Positions 62,051 through 64,000 of a DNA stretch of 64,000 nt are shown here, piece after piece. The stretch's first letter is position 1. The number at the start of each line of letters is the position of its first letter. Below the pieces are notes generated by a model, which searched no databases, was not told the DNA's origin, and was given only the letters and a program-made list of their open reading frames with translations. A program made the position numbers and the translations under genes. The DNA is from Phalacrocorax aristotelis (taxonomy: Eukaryota; Chordata; Aves; Suliformes; Phalacrocoracidae): the NCBI RefSeq assembly GCF_949628215.1, contig NC_134310.1, positions 11,483,401 to 11,547,400 on the forward strand, in the 5' to 3' direction.

Positions 62051-63815
62051 CCAAGTGGAAATCATCTGTGCATCTTATGCTTTTAAAGTAGGTGCTAACT
62101 ACTGGAGGTGCATTTCATGTGAGGGTGAGCATTTCCTCACAGGCATCTGACGATTTCAGATTGCTCATAAACATACTGAGTGAAAATGACCCTTTTGAAT
62201 GACATTTGAGTGAAGCTCAATAAAGAACAAGATAGGACTTAGTCTATTCTTTGGAATTTAAAATCGGAGCTGTTTGTTCTTTGGTGTTTCAGCTGTCATA
62301 TCTCTTTCCCTGAGATACTTCTATATTGTTACCTCATGTTTTTTTCTGTATTTTCAGTGTGTCCCCTCCCTTTATTATCTAGGTTTTCTTCCTGAGCATC
62401 TGATTGCCTTTCTACTTCTAGCGGTCAATACATGTAAAAGCATACTATGCTTGCAACAAGAGAGCACTGGACTTTTCTTTTGAACTAACTTACAGCATTT
62501 TATTTCCTTTTACCTTTTTATATGTGGATCAGAGACTCATGCTTTTCCTGTTTCATGACATTAACATAGTCCAGAGATCACAATATTTTCATATCCTAGC
62601 TTCTATAGGCAGTTTTTACCATACTACTATTTATTGTTCAGTTGTGAGCCTCAATCAAATCTATATTCTCTCCTGTTATTTCTCAGATCTACTGGGTCTT
62701 ATTTTGCCACCTAGCAGACTTTTTGAGTCCGAAGTGCTGACTGTATTTCAGTTGTTATCCAATTCCTTTAGCTAAATATAGATCAAATAACTCGTTTCTC
62801 TGAATAAGTGAACAAGACTAAAATATACTGCCTTAAAGATCAAGGGGAATCTTAGATAACCAACTGTGATTTTTCTGAATGTGACTCTATCATATAAAAG
62901 GTATAATTTACAGAGTAGCTATTTCTAGATTTCTAGGTTTATTTAAAATCTCCTAATTCTCAAGCATTTTGTAAGCTTTCCTTTTCTAATAGGTCACTGA
63001 AATAATAATCCTGGTGAAGATTTGTCAAACTTCTATAGTTGACACACACCCCCAGCCCCCCACCCACCCCTGTTAAAATACTATTAAATAATATTATACT
63101 ATTCTGTGCCTTTTCTTTTTGTAGTTGCACCTTGGGGTCTGAGTATATAATTAGGAATCGTGAGACCTGGATTTTGTTGCTCTCTTTGCTTGTTTCTCAA
63201 CCTATGGAGTGGGATATGTGTGTTGATGCAATGAATTATTAAATACAATGTTGCATCATATATTTCAACCTAATAGTATAAAGTTTGTGTTTTCAAAAAG
63301 CTATTTCAGCAAATAAAGGAGATTATCTCTGTAGCATAGAATCACTTTAAATTTAGGAAAAAACTTTTTGGCTTGAAGTTTAATGTTCTAATTTTTAAAA
63401 CTTGGTGTGTATGTGTCTTGTTCAGTAAGTCAATTACTAAATTTGGGATTCTGTATTAAGCCTTTTGAAAGGGGTTTATGTTGAACATAAAACCACAGTG
63501 ACTATTTTAAGGGAACTACTTTGGAGTCATTGTCCTCAAATAAAAATAAATGCTCAAAATAATGGCCTTAACATGTTCTCAGTTTCTAGACATGCAGAAA
63601 TAGATGATTTTTTTTTAAATTGCATGTAATTCTTCTGTTTTGTCGAAACAAAAGTAAATTCTCTCTTCTTGTAATGAAATTTCCTAGTATGATTTGGACT
63701 GTATGGCACTAATAGTGACGCTGATAAACTTGTATTTCTTAATCGTTCCCTACAGTATGTTGATCCATTGCTATCTGACATTGACAGAATTATGAATTTG
63801 CTCTTTTCCCAACTG
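62051..63815. other. KCMF1: Intronic AT-rich DNA
   Basis: No exon, repeat family or RNA gene recognised. Open frames (for example 62274-62483) are hydrophobic by T-richness and have no recognisable content. Confidence 0.45.
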
Positions 63816-63821
63816 TAGTCA

Positions 63822-64000
63822 GTGATGTCTCCAGGTGTGATCTCATGTGCCCAGTTCTGGGTTCTATAGTACAAGACTAACATGGACATGTGGTGTAGTT
63901 GACATCCTGATGCCATCCAGAGGGACCTGGAGAGGCTTGAGGAATGGGCCCATGTGAATCTCATGAGGTTCGACAAAGCCAAGATTTTCCTGCACCTGGG
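63822..64000 (+). repeat. CR1 LINE fragment running off the window
   Basis: Plus-strand RT palm/thumb sequence: 'gagggacctggagaggcttg' then 'gaatgggcccatgtgaatct' and 'aagattttcctgcacctggg', the usual CR1 block after the catalytic box. The left part (about 63822-63890) is less certain. Confidence 0.75.

Noticed and set aside
62274-62775. Hydrophobic small proteins in the intron
   Set aside because: T-rich intronic DNA gives Phe/Leu/Ser-rich frames; no conservation clue.
1-64000. CRISPR array, tRNA, rRNA or bacterial operon
   Set aside because: No spaced short repeats, cloverleaf or ribosomal sequence found; introns, LINEs and ERVs show this is a vertebrate nuclear sequence.

Overview
The window looks like bird nuclear DNA. 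It is dominated by CR1 LINEs, avian ERVL (class III) elements and beta-/alpha-like endogenous retroviruses (ERVs). The only host gene recognised is the first coding exon of KCMF1 (ATG at 56555, plus strand) in a CpG island at about 56.2-56.9 kb. From 56571 to the window end is KCMF1 intron 1. KCMF1 has, to my knowledge, been reported as a sex-linked gametolog in birds. That, plus the extreme load of young and nested ERVs, makes a W-chromosome origin plausible, but this is inference.

Layout. 0-2.5 kb: CR1 tail and ERVL LTR fragment. 2.55-5.46 kb: broken minus-strand ERV (pol, env, 3' LTR) with an inverted LTR scrap at its other end. 5.46-12.19 kb: an ERVL integrase scrap and a minus-strand ERVL provirus with two LTRs. 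13.7-15.5 kb: LTR-like segment and an ERV gag relic. 16.0-16.8 kb: Maverick-related fragment. 16.9-19.5 kb: minus-strand CR1 carrying two solo LTRs, each with a target-site duplication (TSD). 19.78-24.14 kb: near full-length CR1, plus strand. 25.55-28.66 kb: Maverick/Polinton relic (integrase, penton-like, PX-like, major capsid). 28.66-38.75 kb: minus-strand CR1 split by a 6.2 kb betaretrovirus-like provirus with LTRs differing by one base. 38.78-39.18 and 46.99-47.99 kb: more Maverick sequence, split by another CR1 that is itself split by a second provirus (40651-46722). 48.0-52.8 kb: second ERVL, plus strand. 53.4-54.5 kb: CR1. 54.5-56.2 kb: pyrimidine tract and unique DNA. 56.2-64 kb: KCMF1 5' end and intron, with the 5' part of a third ERVL, a 5'-only CR1 copy and two further CR1 fragments.

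The most interesting content is the Maverick/Polinton relic. Three virion genes still lie head to tail in compact viral spacing behind an integrase that keeps its N-terminal region and chromodomain but has lost its catalytic core. A separate minus-strand gene typical of Mavericks lies about 18 kb away. The intervening DNA is almost entirely CR1 and provirus insertions, so one ancestral Maverick may have been pulled apart by nesting. Other notable points are an almost perfectly preserved but pol-defective young provirus with intact gag, env and a Cys-rich ORF between pol and env; in-frame GGGAAAC gag-pro frameshift sites in both beta-like proviruses; and a hydrophobic, multi-membrane-segment start of Gag shared by two ERVL copies.

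All boundaries were read by eye. Homology statements come from recognising motifs, not from database searches.
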